Source: JANQPD01 sp963715655
GTDB lineage: Bacteria > Bacteroidota > Bacteroidia > Flavobacteriales > Schleiferiaceae
NCBI GenBank assembly: GCA_963715655.1
Contig: OY970262.1
Coordinates: 620,001 to 684,000, forward strand
Direction of reading: 5' to 3'
Length of the DNA stretch: 64,000 nucleotides
Positions 7,739 through 16,303 of the stretch are shown in pieces (positions within the stretch are counted from its first letter, which is position 1; each line of letters opens with the position of its first letter). Made by a program: the position numbers and the translations under genes. Below the pieces are notes generated by a model. That model was not told where the DNA came from. It saw only the letters and a program-made list of their open reading frames with translations, and did not search any database.

Positions 7739-10700
7739 TTACTTTAAAATGGTAAAGCTTCCGTTTTCGTACCGTGTTTCTGTAAGTTGATACACTTTAT
7801 ATGTGTACTCAATTTTGTAGGTATAAACAGCTTGCGGTAATTTATTTCCCTTATAATAGCCATCCCACGGTGCGTCTATATCGGTAGATTTAAATAGCAT
7901 AATTCCCCACCGATTATAAATAGTAATGGTAAAGCCAACTAGCGGGCAATTGTGTTTAATTTCAAAAAAATCATTTAAGCCATCACCATTAGGTGTAAAT
8001 GCATTAGGTATAAAAAACGGGCACTCACAATTTACCTTCTGAATATTATAATTCTTTTGATAAGTACCACACTCATTTGTAATGAATAAAGCAATGGTGT
8101 CAGGGTCGTAAAATTGTCTTATAGTTTCCGTAGAACCATCTTCCCATTCAAAAGCATATTTTAAATTAGAAAGATTAATAATTGCTGTATCGGTAAGGCA
8201 AACGGTGGTGTCAAAATCAGGCGGATTTAAAACGGGTGTTAGCTCAATGTAAATGGAATCTGTGAAAATGCCACAACTGTTGCGGGCACTAGCATAATAC
8301 CAACCTGTATTTGTAACAGTTCGCGAGGGGCGTACGCTACCGTCATCCCATTTAATGGGATACTGAATGGGCGTAGGGGTAATAGTGTAGCCTATATTTC
8401 TGCACAGGGCAGTATCTTTACCCAAGTTTAAGTCAATAGGAAATTCTTCACGTACCACAATTGTATCCGTGTAAAAGAAGCATTCATTTTCTACCGTTAA
8501 AAAGTATTTCCCTGCCTGTTTTACAATTAAATCTTTGGTGGCCGGGCCGTTGCCACCATTCCAACTGTAACTTAAATAACCTTTAGGGCCAACCAATTTT
8601 ATGCTATCATCAATGGCGCACATTACGGTATCGGGCCCTAGCGTAAATTTAGGTTTACCTAAAACTTCTACATAAATACTGTCAATCCATGAGCCACAAG
8701 TATTTGTAACTCTAGCCCAATAAATACCCGTTGCGGTTACATCATAAAAAGTGTCGGTAATTCCACCGTTCCATATATGTTTAGCATCAGGATATTGGGT
8801 GGTAAGGCGCAGCGTTTGTCCAAAGCAAATGAGCGTGTCTTTGCCTAGTTCCACATCATTCATAATATTTTCCACTATTACATTTACGGTATCAGTAAGC
8901 TGCCCGCAAGGGTTTGTAATTAGCACGTAGTAAATTCCACCAGAGTCGATAGCAATGCTTTGAGATGTTGCACCTGTGCTCCATAAATAGGCTGAGCCGG
9001 GGTTTTGCGCATTTAAAGTAAAGGTGGAGCCAAAACAAAACCGTGTTTCTGATCCTAAAATTAAGCGCGGAGGCCCAGTAATTAAAACGTTAATTGTATC
9101 GGTAACGGAATTACAACTGTTAGAAACAGTTACATAATACTTACCACTAGTAGTTACTGTAAAGGTTTGGTTTCTGCTGCCGTCTTGCCAGCGGTATTTT
9201 GCTCCATCTAAAAATCCAGCATCAAGTTGTAGGGTGCCCGCGCAAAAAATGGTATCTCTACCAATATTTATCGGTGGTATAATAGCATCTTTGCGTACAA
9301 AAGCGCTGTCGCGGATAATCGCACAATCGTTACTAATATCTACATAATAAAAACCCTGCTGATTTACCGTTATAGAAGGTGTGGTGGCTCCAGTATTCCA
9401 AAGATACGTAGCAGGAATATTTCCTTGATTAGCATTTAAAACAACCGATGTTCCATCACAAAAGGCTGTATCTACAAGCTTAGGGCGCGGTAATTTTTTC
9501 ACGGTAATTTGCACGGTATCGCTAAATACACCGCAAGCATTATATGCTTTTGCCCAATAAGTTCCTGATTGGGTTATGGGTAGTCCTGCAGTTCTAGAGC
9601 CAGTGCTCCATACTATACTATCGGCAGAAAGATCTCTTAAGTTATAAAAGACAAGTCCGGGTTCACAAAAAGTAGTATCCAGACCAAGATTTACACTGAG
9701 CGGATCGTCAAAAATTACCTCGATAGTGTCATTAAGGGTATCGCATTTGTTGTATTGGTACAGCCAATATAATCCTGGGGTACTTATATATACAGAGTTA
9801 GTGGTATCACCTGTGCTCCACAAATAAGTAATACTTGTATCAAATGGGACAGTAAGCGAATCTCCACCATAGGCGGAACAAATGTACTTTTTTCTCATAC
9901 CTAACGGTTTTGGAACGGGCCGTAAAAACACTTCAATTGTATCCGTGTAAACCCCACAATCGTTAGTTACTTCTACCCAATGTACTCCATTTGAAATAAT
10001 TCCATTTTTACGAGTGATAGATCTGTTATTCGACCATCTAAAGGTGTTATATTTTGGACTTAAATCTACTAAATCAATAGTATATTGGTCTGAACACACG
10101 ACAGTGTCTGGACCCAAATCTACTATAATATTAGGTATATGTTTCAAATAAATTGTGTCAAAAACAGTGTCGCACTCGTTTCTAACTTCTACATAATAAT
10201 TTCCTTGGGCGCTCAACGAAACGCTTCGTGTAGTTGCACCATTACTCCATAAATAAGTAGAAAAGGGACCCCAATATCCGGCATCTACCATTTTAAAACT
10301 GTTTACACATGAAAAAATCGTGTCATCTAAATTGGGTTTTGGAGGTTTTATTACTGAAATATTTACAGTATCATACTTAAATCCACAGCCATTATCAACG
10401 CCAACAAAGTATTTGCCTAAAGTATTTATAAATATGGTTTGAGAGTTTGCTCCGGTGCTCCATTGAAAAATACTGCCAGGATTTCCAGCATCTAAGGTTA
10501 GTCCTTTGTTGGTGCATAAACTTCTATCCGGACCTAAATTTACAACTGCTGGACCTCCGTTTACCACATTTACAGTATCTCTAAAAACGCCACATTGATC
10601 TGTAAACTGCACCCAATAGGTACCCATGGTGTTTACGGTTATAGATTTTGTAGTGGCTCCGGTGCTCCAGAGATAATTACCCCTATTCACGTTAGCAGTC

Positions 10701-11491
10701 AATTGCGCTGTTCCGCTTCCGCAAATTGTGGTTGTGCCTCCTAAATTTAAAGCAGCACCTTGGCTGTACCAAACATCCACAGTATCTCTTACTTTTCCAC
10801 ATACATTAGTTACCTCTACATAGTATTTACCTGAAGAATTTACCGTAATGGAGCTGGTGCTTTTATTTAAACTACCAGAACCGATTTTAAACCATGCATA
10901 AGTGCCCAAATTGGCAGCAGCGCTAAGTGTAACATTTTGAGGAGAACATAAAAATTTATCGGCACCTAAATTAGGATTGGCAGGGTTTTCAGCGGTAAGG
11001 GTAACGCTGGCATTAAATTGCCCACAAGCATTGGTTAGGTTTAGGCTATAAGTGCCAGATTGTGTTACAAACAATTTGTGCCCAAAGGGCGTGCCTCCGC
11101 CCATCCAGGCATAGGTTGCACCTCTTATGTAGGGTGCAAAAAGCGTGTCACCCCGTGCGCATATTTTCCGGTTGGTACCAAGGTTTAAATTTAGAGGTAC
11201 ATCCACTTGCACCACCACAGTGTCGTAAGTAATGCCACACACGTTACTGGCTCTTACCCAATAAGTGCCACTGGTTGATACTGTAATGCTTGGTGTAGTT
11301 ACGTTAGTGCTCCACACAAAAGTGGCACTAGGATTACCCGCTCCCGCATTTAGTGTAATGCTATTGCCTTGACAAAATGCAATAAACCCACCCAAATTTA
11401 CCTGAGGCTTGCATGCAAAAGCTTGTTGACCCAAGCAAAGCAAAAAGGCCAAAAAATACCAAAATTGTTGAGGTTTAAAACGAAGCGTCAA
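7739..11491 (-). CDS. Repeat-rich surface protein with type B T9SS sorting domain
   Basis: Secreted or surface-attached protein of 1250 residues, read from a TTG start (11491) that gives a good signal peptide (FWYFLAFLLCLGQQAFAC). From about residue 28 to 1155 I count 16 repeats of about 70 residues. Each has the core LGxDtxxC near its start, WSTGATTxSIxV in the middle, and GxYxVxVxNxCGxxxDTVxV at its end, giving two conserved Cys per repeat that may pair. The last 90 residues (FIPNAFTPNGDGLNDFFEI to the end) are the gliding-motility-associated CTD, the type B signal for T9SS export. Likely an adhesin or extracellular scaffold; the ligand is unknown. The matching exporter component SprA is in this window. 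Confidence 0.9.
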   Translation of the reverse strand: MTLRFKPQQFWYFLAFLLCLGQQAFACKPQVNLGGFIAFCQGNSITLNAGAGNPSATFVWSTNVTTPSITVSTSGTYWVRASNVCGITYDTVVVQVDVPLNLNLGTNRKICARGDTLFAPYIRGATYAWMGGGTPFGHKLFVTQSGTYSLNLTNACGQFNASVTLTAENPANPNLGADKFLCSPQNVTLSAAANLGTYAWFKIGSGSLNKSTSSITVNSSGKYYVEVTNVCGKVRDTVDVWYSQGAALNLGGTTTICGSGTAQLTANVNRGNYLWSTGATTKSITVNTMGTYWVQFTDQCGVFRDTVNVVNGGPAVVNLGPDRSLCTNKGLTLDAGNPGSIFQWSTGANSQTIFINTLGKYFVGVDNGCGFKYDTVNISVIKPPKPNLDDTIFSCVNSFKMVDAGYWGPFSTYLWSNGATTRSVSLSAQGNYYVEVRNECDTVFDTIYLKHIPNIIVDLGPDTVVCSDQYTIDLVDLSPKYNTFRWSNNRSITRKNGIISNGVHWVEVTNDCGVYTDTIEVFLRPVPKPLGMRKKYICSAYGGDSLTVPFDTSITYLWSTGDTTNSVYISTPGLYWLYQYNKCDTLNDTIEVIFDDPLSVNLGLDTTFCEPGLVFYNLRDLSADSIVWSTGSRTAGLPITQSGTYWAKAYNACGVFSDTVQITVKKLPRPKLVDTAFCDGTSVVLNANQGNIPATYLWNTGATTPSITVNQQGFYYVDISNDCAIIRDSAFVRKDAIIPPINIGRDTIFCAGTLQLDAGFLDGAKYRWQDGSRNQTFTVTTSGKYYVTVSNSCNSVTDTINVLITGPPRLILGSETRFCFGSTFTLNAQNPGSAYLWSTGATSQSIAIDSGGIYYVLITNPCGQLTDTVNVIVENIMNDVELGKDTLICFGQTLRLTTQYPDAKHIWNGGITDTFYDVTATGIYWARVTNTCGSWIDSIYVEVLGKPKFTLGPDTVMCAIDDSIKLVGPKGYLSYSWNGGNGPATKDLIVKQAGKYFLTVENECFFYTDTIVVREEFPIDLNLGKDTALCRNIGYTITPTPIQYPIKWDDGSVRPSRTVTNTGWYYASARNSCGIFTDSIYIELTPVLNPPDFDTTVCLTDTAIINLSNLKYAFEWEDGSTETIRQFYDPDTIALFITNECGTYQKNYNIQKVNCECPFFIPNAFTPNGDGLNDFFEIKHNCPLVGFTITIYNRWGIMLFKSTDIDAPWDGYYKGNKLPQAVYTYKIEYTYKVYQLTETRYENGSFTILK

Positions 11492-11516
11492 AGTGAGTAA
11501 TAAAATGTTTTCACTA

Positions 11517-11524
11517 CAAACCTA
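11517..11524 (-). promoter_or_regulatory. -7 box upstream of the repeat-rich T9SS protein
   Basis: Minus-strand TAGGTTTG is an exact TAnnTTTG match 25 bp before the TTG start at 11491. This supports using the TTG rather than a later ATG. No -33 element at the right distance. Confidence 0.4.
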
Positions 11525-11653
11525 AATAAAACAAACAACGTTTAAGGAGTAAACGGATAAAAGTTGCATTACTAATTAGTTAAGGGCGTTTGGCAAGAAT
11601 AATACGCACATAGATTGCTCCAATCCAAAATAGGCTGTGCCACCTTTAGTTAG

Positions 11654-11661
11654 TACCTTTG
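11654..11661 (+). promoter_or_regulatory. -7 box of the suf cluster
   Basis: TACCTTTG exactly matches TAnnTTTG, 31 bp before the ATG of the first suf gene (11693). A good -33 element was not found. It is the only strong box seen ahead of the iscA-sufBCDS run. Confidence 0.45.
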
Positions 11662-11692
11662 TGGCTTCTATTAAAACTAATTCTAAATAATA

Positions 11693-12022
11693 ATGATTAA
11701 AGTTTCAGATACTGCTCTTACAAAGCTTCATCAGCTTATAGCTGAAGAGGGTAAAGCCATTGAGCAATCATACGTTAGGGTTGGCGTAACCAGTGGCGGT
11801 TGCAGCGGGTTGTCTTATAACCTAAAGTTAGATGACCAAATGAAAGAAGAAGATAAACTTTTTGAAGACAATGGTGTACGCATAGTGGTAGATAAGAAGA
11901 GCTTTTTCTACCTGATTGGTACCACGTTAGAATACAGTGGAGGCTTAAACGGAAAGGGTTTTAGTTTTAACAATCCTAATGCGCAACGTACCTGCGGCTG
12001 TGGCGAAAGTTTTGCTGTTTAA
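11693..12022 (+). CDS. Fe-S assembly A-type carrier protein (IscA/SufA family)
   Basis: A-type carrier that receives Fe-S clusters from the SufBCD scaffold and passes them to apo-proteins. It has 109 residues, normal length. The three cluster-binding cysteines are visible: one in VTSGGCSGLSYNL near residue 39, and the C-terminal pair in TCGCGESFAV near 103-105. First gene of the suf cluster, 47 bp before the sufB start. SufA, IscA and ErpA cannot be separated by sequence alone; the suf context favours a SufA role. Confidence 0.93.
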   Translation: MIKVSDTALTKLHQLIAEEGKAIEQSYVRVGVTSGGCSGLSYNLKLDDQMKEEDKLFEDNGVRIVVDKKSFFYLIGTTLEYSGGLNGKGFSFNNPNAQRTCGCGESFAV

Positions 12023-12069
12023 TTGGCCAATAGCGTTGGAGAAGGAAGTTGAAGATTGAAGAAAAAATT

Positions 12070-13512
12070 ATGAGTACAGAAGAACAATTATTAGAGGAAG
12101 TAACGGGTAGTGAGTATAAGTATGGGTTTTACACCGATATTGAATCAGATAAAGCACCAAACGGTTTAAACGAAGATATTATTCGGTTTATTTCTGCCAA
12201 AAAGAATGAGCCGGAGTGGATGTTGGAATGGCGCTTGGATGCCTTTGAAAAATTCATGAAAATGGAGGAACCCGATTGGGCAAATATCCATTACAAAAAA
12301 CCCGATTTACAAGCTATTTCCTTTTATTCTGCTCCAAAGCAAAAAGTAACTTTGGATAGTTTAGATGAGGTTGATCCTGAGCTTTTAAAAACGTTTGAAA
12401 AGTTGGGTATTTCGCTTGACGAGCAAAAGCGCCTTAGTGGAGTGGCCATGGATGTGGTGGTAGATTCCGTATCAGTAAAAACTACTTTTACCAAAGTGCT
12501 TAAAGAAAAAGGCATTATTTTTTGTTCTATTTCAGATGCTATCAAGGAGCATCCGGAGCTTATTAAAAAATACATGGGAACTGTAGTTCCAAAATCTGAT
12601 AATTATTACGCTGCTTTAAATTCTGCCGTTTTCACGGATGGTTCATTTTGTTATATTCCAAAAGGTGTAAAATGCCCGATGGAGTTAAGTACTTACTTTC
12701 GTATAAATGAAGCAGGTACGGGTCAATTTGAGCGTACGTTGTTAATAGCCGATCAAGGAAGTTACGTGAGTTATTTAGAAGGTTGCACCGCGCCAATGCG
12801 TGATGAAAACCAATTGCACGCTGCAGTAGTAGAGCTTGTAGCTTTAGACGATGCGGAAATAAAATATTCAACGGTTCAGAATTGGTATCCGGGAGATAAA
12901 AATGGTGTTGGTGGTGTATTCAACTTTGTAACTAAGCGTGGCATTTGTGAGCGCAACGCCAAAATTTCTTGGACACAAGTGGAAACAGGTTCGGCCGTTA
13001 CATGGAAATACCCAAGCTGCATCCTTAAAGGAGAAAATTCTATTGGTGAGTTTTATAGCGTAGCGGTTACCAACAATTATCAGCAGGCAGATACGGGCAC
13101 CAAAATGATTCACTTAGGTAAAAACACTAAAAGCACCATTATAAGCAAAGGCATTTGTGCCGGAAAATCAAACGGAAGTTATAGAGGTTTAGTAAAAATC
13201 GGCCCACGAGCCGAAAATGCAAGAAACTTTTCACAGTGCGATAGTTTGTTGATGGGCAGTAGCTGTGGCTCACATACTTTTCCTTACATAGAAACACAAA
13301 ATAAAAGCGCTAAAGTGGAGCATGAAGCCACTACGAGTAAAATTGGTGAAGACCAGATTTTTTATTGCAATCAGCGTGGTATTGGTGAAGAGGAAGCCAT
13401 TGCACTTATTGTAAATGGTTATTGTAAAGATGTACTCAATCAACTACCAATGGAGTTTGCCGTGGAAGCACAAAAACTGCTGGCCATAAGTTTGGAAGGC
13501 TCGGTGGGGTAG
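12070..13512 (+). CDS. sufB: Fe-S cluster scaffold protein SufB
   Basis: Core scaffold of the SufBCD complex on which Fe-S clusters are built; cytoplasmic. The ATG at 12070 (MSTEEQLLEEV) gives 480 residues, the usual size. A TTG at 12049 would add seven residues in a simple GAAG-type repeat and is less likely. Hallmarks: DVVVDSVSVKTTF, CSISDAIKEHPEL, FCYIPKGVKCPMELSTYFRIN, YLEGCTAPMRDENQLHAAVVEL, and the C-terminal FPYIETQNKSAKVEHEATTS and IGEDQIFYCNQRGI. A four-helix-bundle gene set inside an inverted repeat follows before sufC. Confidence 0.97.
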   Translation: MSTEEQLLEEVTGSEYKYGFYTDIESDKAPNGLNEDIIRFISAKKNEPEWMLEWRLDAFEKFMKMEEPDWANIHYKKPDLQAISFYSAPKQKVTLDSLDEVDPELLKTFEKLGISLDEQKRLSGVAMDVVVDSVSVKTTFTKVLKEKGIIFCSISDAIKEHPELIKKYMGTVVPKSDNYYAALNSAVFTDGSFCYIPKGVKCPMELSTYFRINEAGTGQFERTLLIADQGSYVSYLEGCTAPMRDENQLHAAVVELVALDDAEIKYSTVQNWYPGDKNGVGGVFNFVTKRGICERNAKISWTQVETGSAVTWKYPSCILKGENSIGEFYSVAVTNNYQQADTGTKMIHLGKNTKSTIISKGICAGKSNGSYRGLVKIGPRAENARNFSQCDSLLMGSSCGSHTFPYIETQNKSAKVEHEATTSKIGEDQIFYCNQRGIGEEEAIALIVNGYCKDVLNQLPMEFAVEAQKLLAISLEGSVG

Positions 13513-13531
13513 ATAGTTGTAAAGTTTCAAT

Positions 13532-13994
13532 GCGATAAAGTTTTAAGGATGGCCAAGATTGAGCAGTTTGAAGATTTAAGAATTTGGCAGAAAGCTAGAG
13601 AATTGTCACGGTGGTTTTATGAAGTAATTAACACTACTAATCTAAAAGTTGATTACAAACTAAGAAATCAAGCAGATGCATCAATAGGTTCGGTAATGGA
13701 TAATGTTGCTGAAGGTTATGAAAGAAATGGAAAGAAGGAGTTTATAAACTTTCTTTCTATAGCAAAAGGTTCAGCTGGTGAGTTTCGGTCGCAATTGTAT
13801 AGAATTAGAGATCGCAATTATATAAGTGATGAAATTTTCTTAGAAAAGAAAGCTGAATTGATTCAGCTGAGTAAAAGTATAAGCTCTTTTATGAATTACT
13901 TAAGTACAACCGCTTTGAAGGGTTGGAAATTTAAAGAAGAGCAAACGGAATATTTAAGTGAAAACGATGAAGGGTTTCCTTAGAACTTTATCGC
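13532..13994 (+). repeat. 18-bp inverted repeat enclosing the four-helix-bundle gene (IVS-like)
   Basis: The left arm GCGATAAAGTTTTAAGGA (13532-13549) and right arm TCCTTAGAACTTTATCGC (13977-13994) pair over 18 positions with a single difference, which is a U-G wobble in RNA. The left arm ends on the first base of the gene's ATG and the right arm contains its TAG stop. The whole gene would therefore be looped out of a suf transcript, the same plan as intervening sequences in some 23S rRNA genes that carry this protein family. Seven-base-periodic A/T sequence lies on both sides. Confidence 0.7.
13549..13983 (+). CDS. Four-helix-bundle protein (S23/IVS-encoded family)
   Basis: 144-residue protein of the TIGR02436 four-helix-bundle family, related to proteins encoded by intervening sequences of 23S rRNA genes and to Avd. 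Typical motifs: FEDLRIWQKARELSRWFYEV at the N-terminus, DASIGSVMDNVAEGYERNGKKEF in the middle and FLSIAKGSAGEFRSQLYR next, with four predicted helices and a basic surface that may bind nucleic acid. The biochemical role is not established. It splits sufB from sufC and lies exactly within an 18-bp inverted repeat. It is intact with no frameshift, so it appears to be maintained. In the same orientation as suf, it is probably transcribed with it. Confidence 0.88.
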   Translation: MAKIEQFEDLRIWQKARELSRWFYEVINTTNLKVDYKLRNQADASIGSVMDNVAEGYERNGKKEFINFLSIAKGSAGEFRSQLYRIRDRNYISDEIFLEKKAELIQLSKSISSFMNYLSTTALKGWKFKEEQTEYLSENDEGFP

Positions 13995-14126
13995 TTAGTC
14001 GTTTCTTTTGAGGAAGGAATTCACGAAATAAAAGTCTAAAGAAAGAAAAATAGGTAAAGCATTTAGGTGCGAACGCGTGATTAGGTTCTTTAAAACCTTA
14101 TTGCTTTAAAACATTAAAACCATAAC

Positions 14127-14879
14127 ATGTTAAAAATATCAAACTTACACGCCTCAATTGATGGCACAGAAATATTGAAAGGGATTAACCTTGAAATAAA
14201 ATCGGGTGAAGTACACGCCATAATGGGCCCAAATGGTTCAGGAAAGAGTACGCTGAGTAATGTAATTGCGGGCAGAGAAGACTACGAAGTTACACAGGGA
14301 CATATTGATTTTGAAAATGAAGATTTATTGGATTTGGCGGCAGAAGAGCGTGCGCACAAAGGTGTATTCTTAAGTTTTCAATATCCAATAGAAATACCAG
14401 GAGTAACGGTTACCAATTTTTTGAAAACATCGATAAACGAAACGCGCAAAGCCCAAGGTTTAGATCCAATGCCCGCCAACGTGATGTTAAAAAAAATGCG
14501 TGATAAAATGACGCTGTTAGAAATGGATAAAGGCTTTTTGAGTCGCTCTTTAAACGATGGCTTTTCGGGCGGAGAGAAAAAGCGTAATGAGATTTTTCAA
14601 ATGGCCATGCTGGAACCTAAGTTGGCTATTTTAGATGAAACCGATTCAGGACTAGATATTGATGCGCTACGCGTGGTAGCCAATGGCGTAAATAAACTGA
14701 AAAGCCAGGATAATGCAGTGTTGTTAATTACGCATTATCAGCGTTTGCTAGATTACATAGTTCCTGATTTTGTGCACGTTTTGCACAAGGGAAAAATTGT
14801 AAAATCTGGCGACAAAAATCTTGCTTTGGAATTAGAAGAACGAGGCTATGATTGGCTAAAAGAAGAACAAGCGGTATAA
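14127..14879 (+). CDS. sufC: Fe-S assembly ATPase SufC
   Basis: ABC-type ATPase of the SufBCD scaffold complex; drives the structural changes needed for cluster assembly. It has 250 residues. Walker A GPNGSGKSTLSNV near residue 34, the SufC-type signature FSGGEKKRNEI near 150, Walker B LAILDETDSGLD near 170, and the H-loop histidine in LLITHYQRLL near 205. The 143 bp upstream after the inserted four-helix element contain heptad-like A/T repeats (CTTTAAAACCTTATTG) but no clear promoter. Confidence 0.97.
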   Translation: MLKISNLHASIDGTEILKGINLEIKSGEVHAIMGPNGSGKSTLSNVIAGREDYEVTQGHIDFENEDLLDLAAEERAHKGVFLSFQYPIEIPGVTVTNFLKTSINETRKAQGLDPMPANVMLKKMRDKMTLLEMDKGFLSRSLNDGFSGGEKKRNEIFQMAMLEPKLAILDETDSGLDIDALRVVANGVNKLKSQDNAVLLITHYQRLLDYIVPDFVHVLHKGKIVKSGDKNLALELEERGYDWLKEEQAV

Positions 14880-14927
14880 CTTGTACATCTTTCAACCTTC
14901 ATCTTTACACCATTAAAACTATCCACT

Positions 14928-16247
14928 TTGGAAGCATTAAAAGATAAATTAGAGTCCTCCTTCATCGTTTTTGAAAACGAATTAAATGGACAATCTAAAA
15001 CGAAAATTCACAAGATTAGACAGGAAGCCTTTAAGGTTTTTGAAGAGAAAGGGTTTCCTACCAAACGAGACGAGGAGTATAAATATACCAACCTCAAACC
15101 TATCTTAAAACATGATTTTCGCATTTTTAACAAAAGCGAAAATGCCGTTGATTTTAAAGATGTTAAGCCATATTTTATTAGCGATGTGGACTCCTACAAA
15201 TTGGTGTTTGTAGATGGTGTATTTAGCTCTTGGCTGAGTGAAACTACGCATGAAAATTTTGACATTTGCACCTTTAGTAGCATGTTAAATAAGTATCAAG
15301 ATGTAGCCAATAAATACTTTAATCAGGCAATGCCTGCGGGCGATGCTATAAGCTCTGTAAACACAGCGTTTGCGCGTGAAGGAGCTTTTATTCGCGTTAA
15401 GAAAAGCAAAACCGTTGACAAACCGGTGCAGGTGCTTTTCCTAACTACCAATCATGGTTATGAAATTATGAACCAGCCGCGCAACCTTGTGGTGGTGGAA
15501 GAAAATGCAGAAGTTACCATAGTAGAGCGTCATCAATCCCTTAGCGGGAAGGAAGTTTTGACCAATAGCGTAACGGAAATTTTTGCGGAGGAAAACTGTA
15601 GGTTACATTACTATAAAATTCAAAATGATGCGGTAAATGCTTCATTAATTGACAATACATCTGTAAAACAAGAAAAAGGTAGCTCGGTGCATTTGGGTAC
15701 GTTTACGTTTGGAAATAAGTTTGTGCGCAACAACCTTAATATTTTCTTAAATGGAGAACATACCGACACGTTTATGGACGGTATTACCGTAATTGGCGAT
15801 GGTCAATTTGTAGATCATCATACGTTAGCAGATCATAAAATTCCCAATTGCCACACCAATCAAATGTATAAAGGCATTTACGATGGTAACGCAAAAGGTG
15901 TGTTTAATGGTAAAGTAATGGTGCATCCTGATGCGCAAAAAACCAATGCTTTTCAGCAAAATAATAACATTTTACTAACGGATAAAGCGAGTATAGATAC
16001 CAAGCCGCAGTTAGAAATTTATGCAGATGATGTGCAATGCTCACACGGTTGTACCATTGGCCAAATTAATGAAGATGCTTTGTTTTATATGCAAGCGAGA
16101 GGTATTCCTAAAAAGGAAGCTAAAGCACTTTTATTATATGCTTTTGCTAGCGATGGTTTGAGAAACGTTACAATCCCCGAACTTCGTAAAAAGCTAAACA
16201 AGCAAATTGCCAATAAGCTTTCCGTTGATTTAGACTTTGAATTGTAG
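14928..16247 (+). CDS. sufD: Fe-S assembly protein SufD
   Basis: SufB paralogue that pairs with SufB and SufC in the scaffold. It has 439 residues from a TTG start (14928); no in-frame ATG gives a better N-terminus and the sequence MEALKDKLESSF fits the family. Hallmarks: FPTKRDEEYKYTNLKPIL near residue 42, the beta-helix core, and the conserved C-terminal KTNAFQQNNNILLTDKASIDTKPQLEIYADDVQCSHGCTIGQI region with its Cys and His. Same operon as sufC (49 bp) and sufS (57 bp). Confidence 0.96.
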   Translation: MEALKDKLESSFIVFENELNGQSKTKIHKIRQEAFKVFEEKGFPTKRDEEYKYTNLKPILKHDFRIFNKSENAVDFKDVKPYFISDVDSYKLVFVDGVFSSWLSETTHENFDICTFSSMLNKYQDVANKYFNQAMPAGDAISSVNTAFAREGAFIRVKKSKTVDKPVQVLFLTTNHGYEIMNQPRNLVVVEENAEVTIVERHQSLSGKEVLTNSVTEIFAEENCRLHYYKIQNDAVNASLIDNTSVKQEKGSSVHLGTFTFGNKFVRNNLNIFLNGEHTDTFMDGITVIGDGQFVDHHTLADHKIPNCHTNQMYKGIYDGNAKGVFNGKVMVHPDAQKTNAFQQNNNILLTDKASIDTKPQLEIYADDVQCSHGCTIGQINEDALFYMQARGIPKKEAKALLLYAFASDGLRNVTIPELRKKLNKQIANKLSVDLDFEL

Positions 16248-16303
16248 CAATCAAAATGTTTGAGCACACCTCATATAAGCGTTGAAATAGAATATGAAGA
16301 AAA

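Noticed and set aside
7716..7740. TPP riboswitch upstream of thiL
   Set aside because: Only 23 bp lie between thiL and the neighbouring gene, with a -7 box 4 bp from the start; there is no room for the aptamer.
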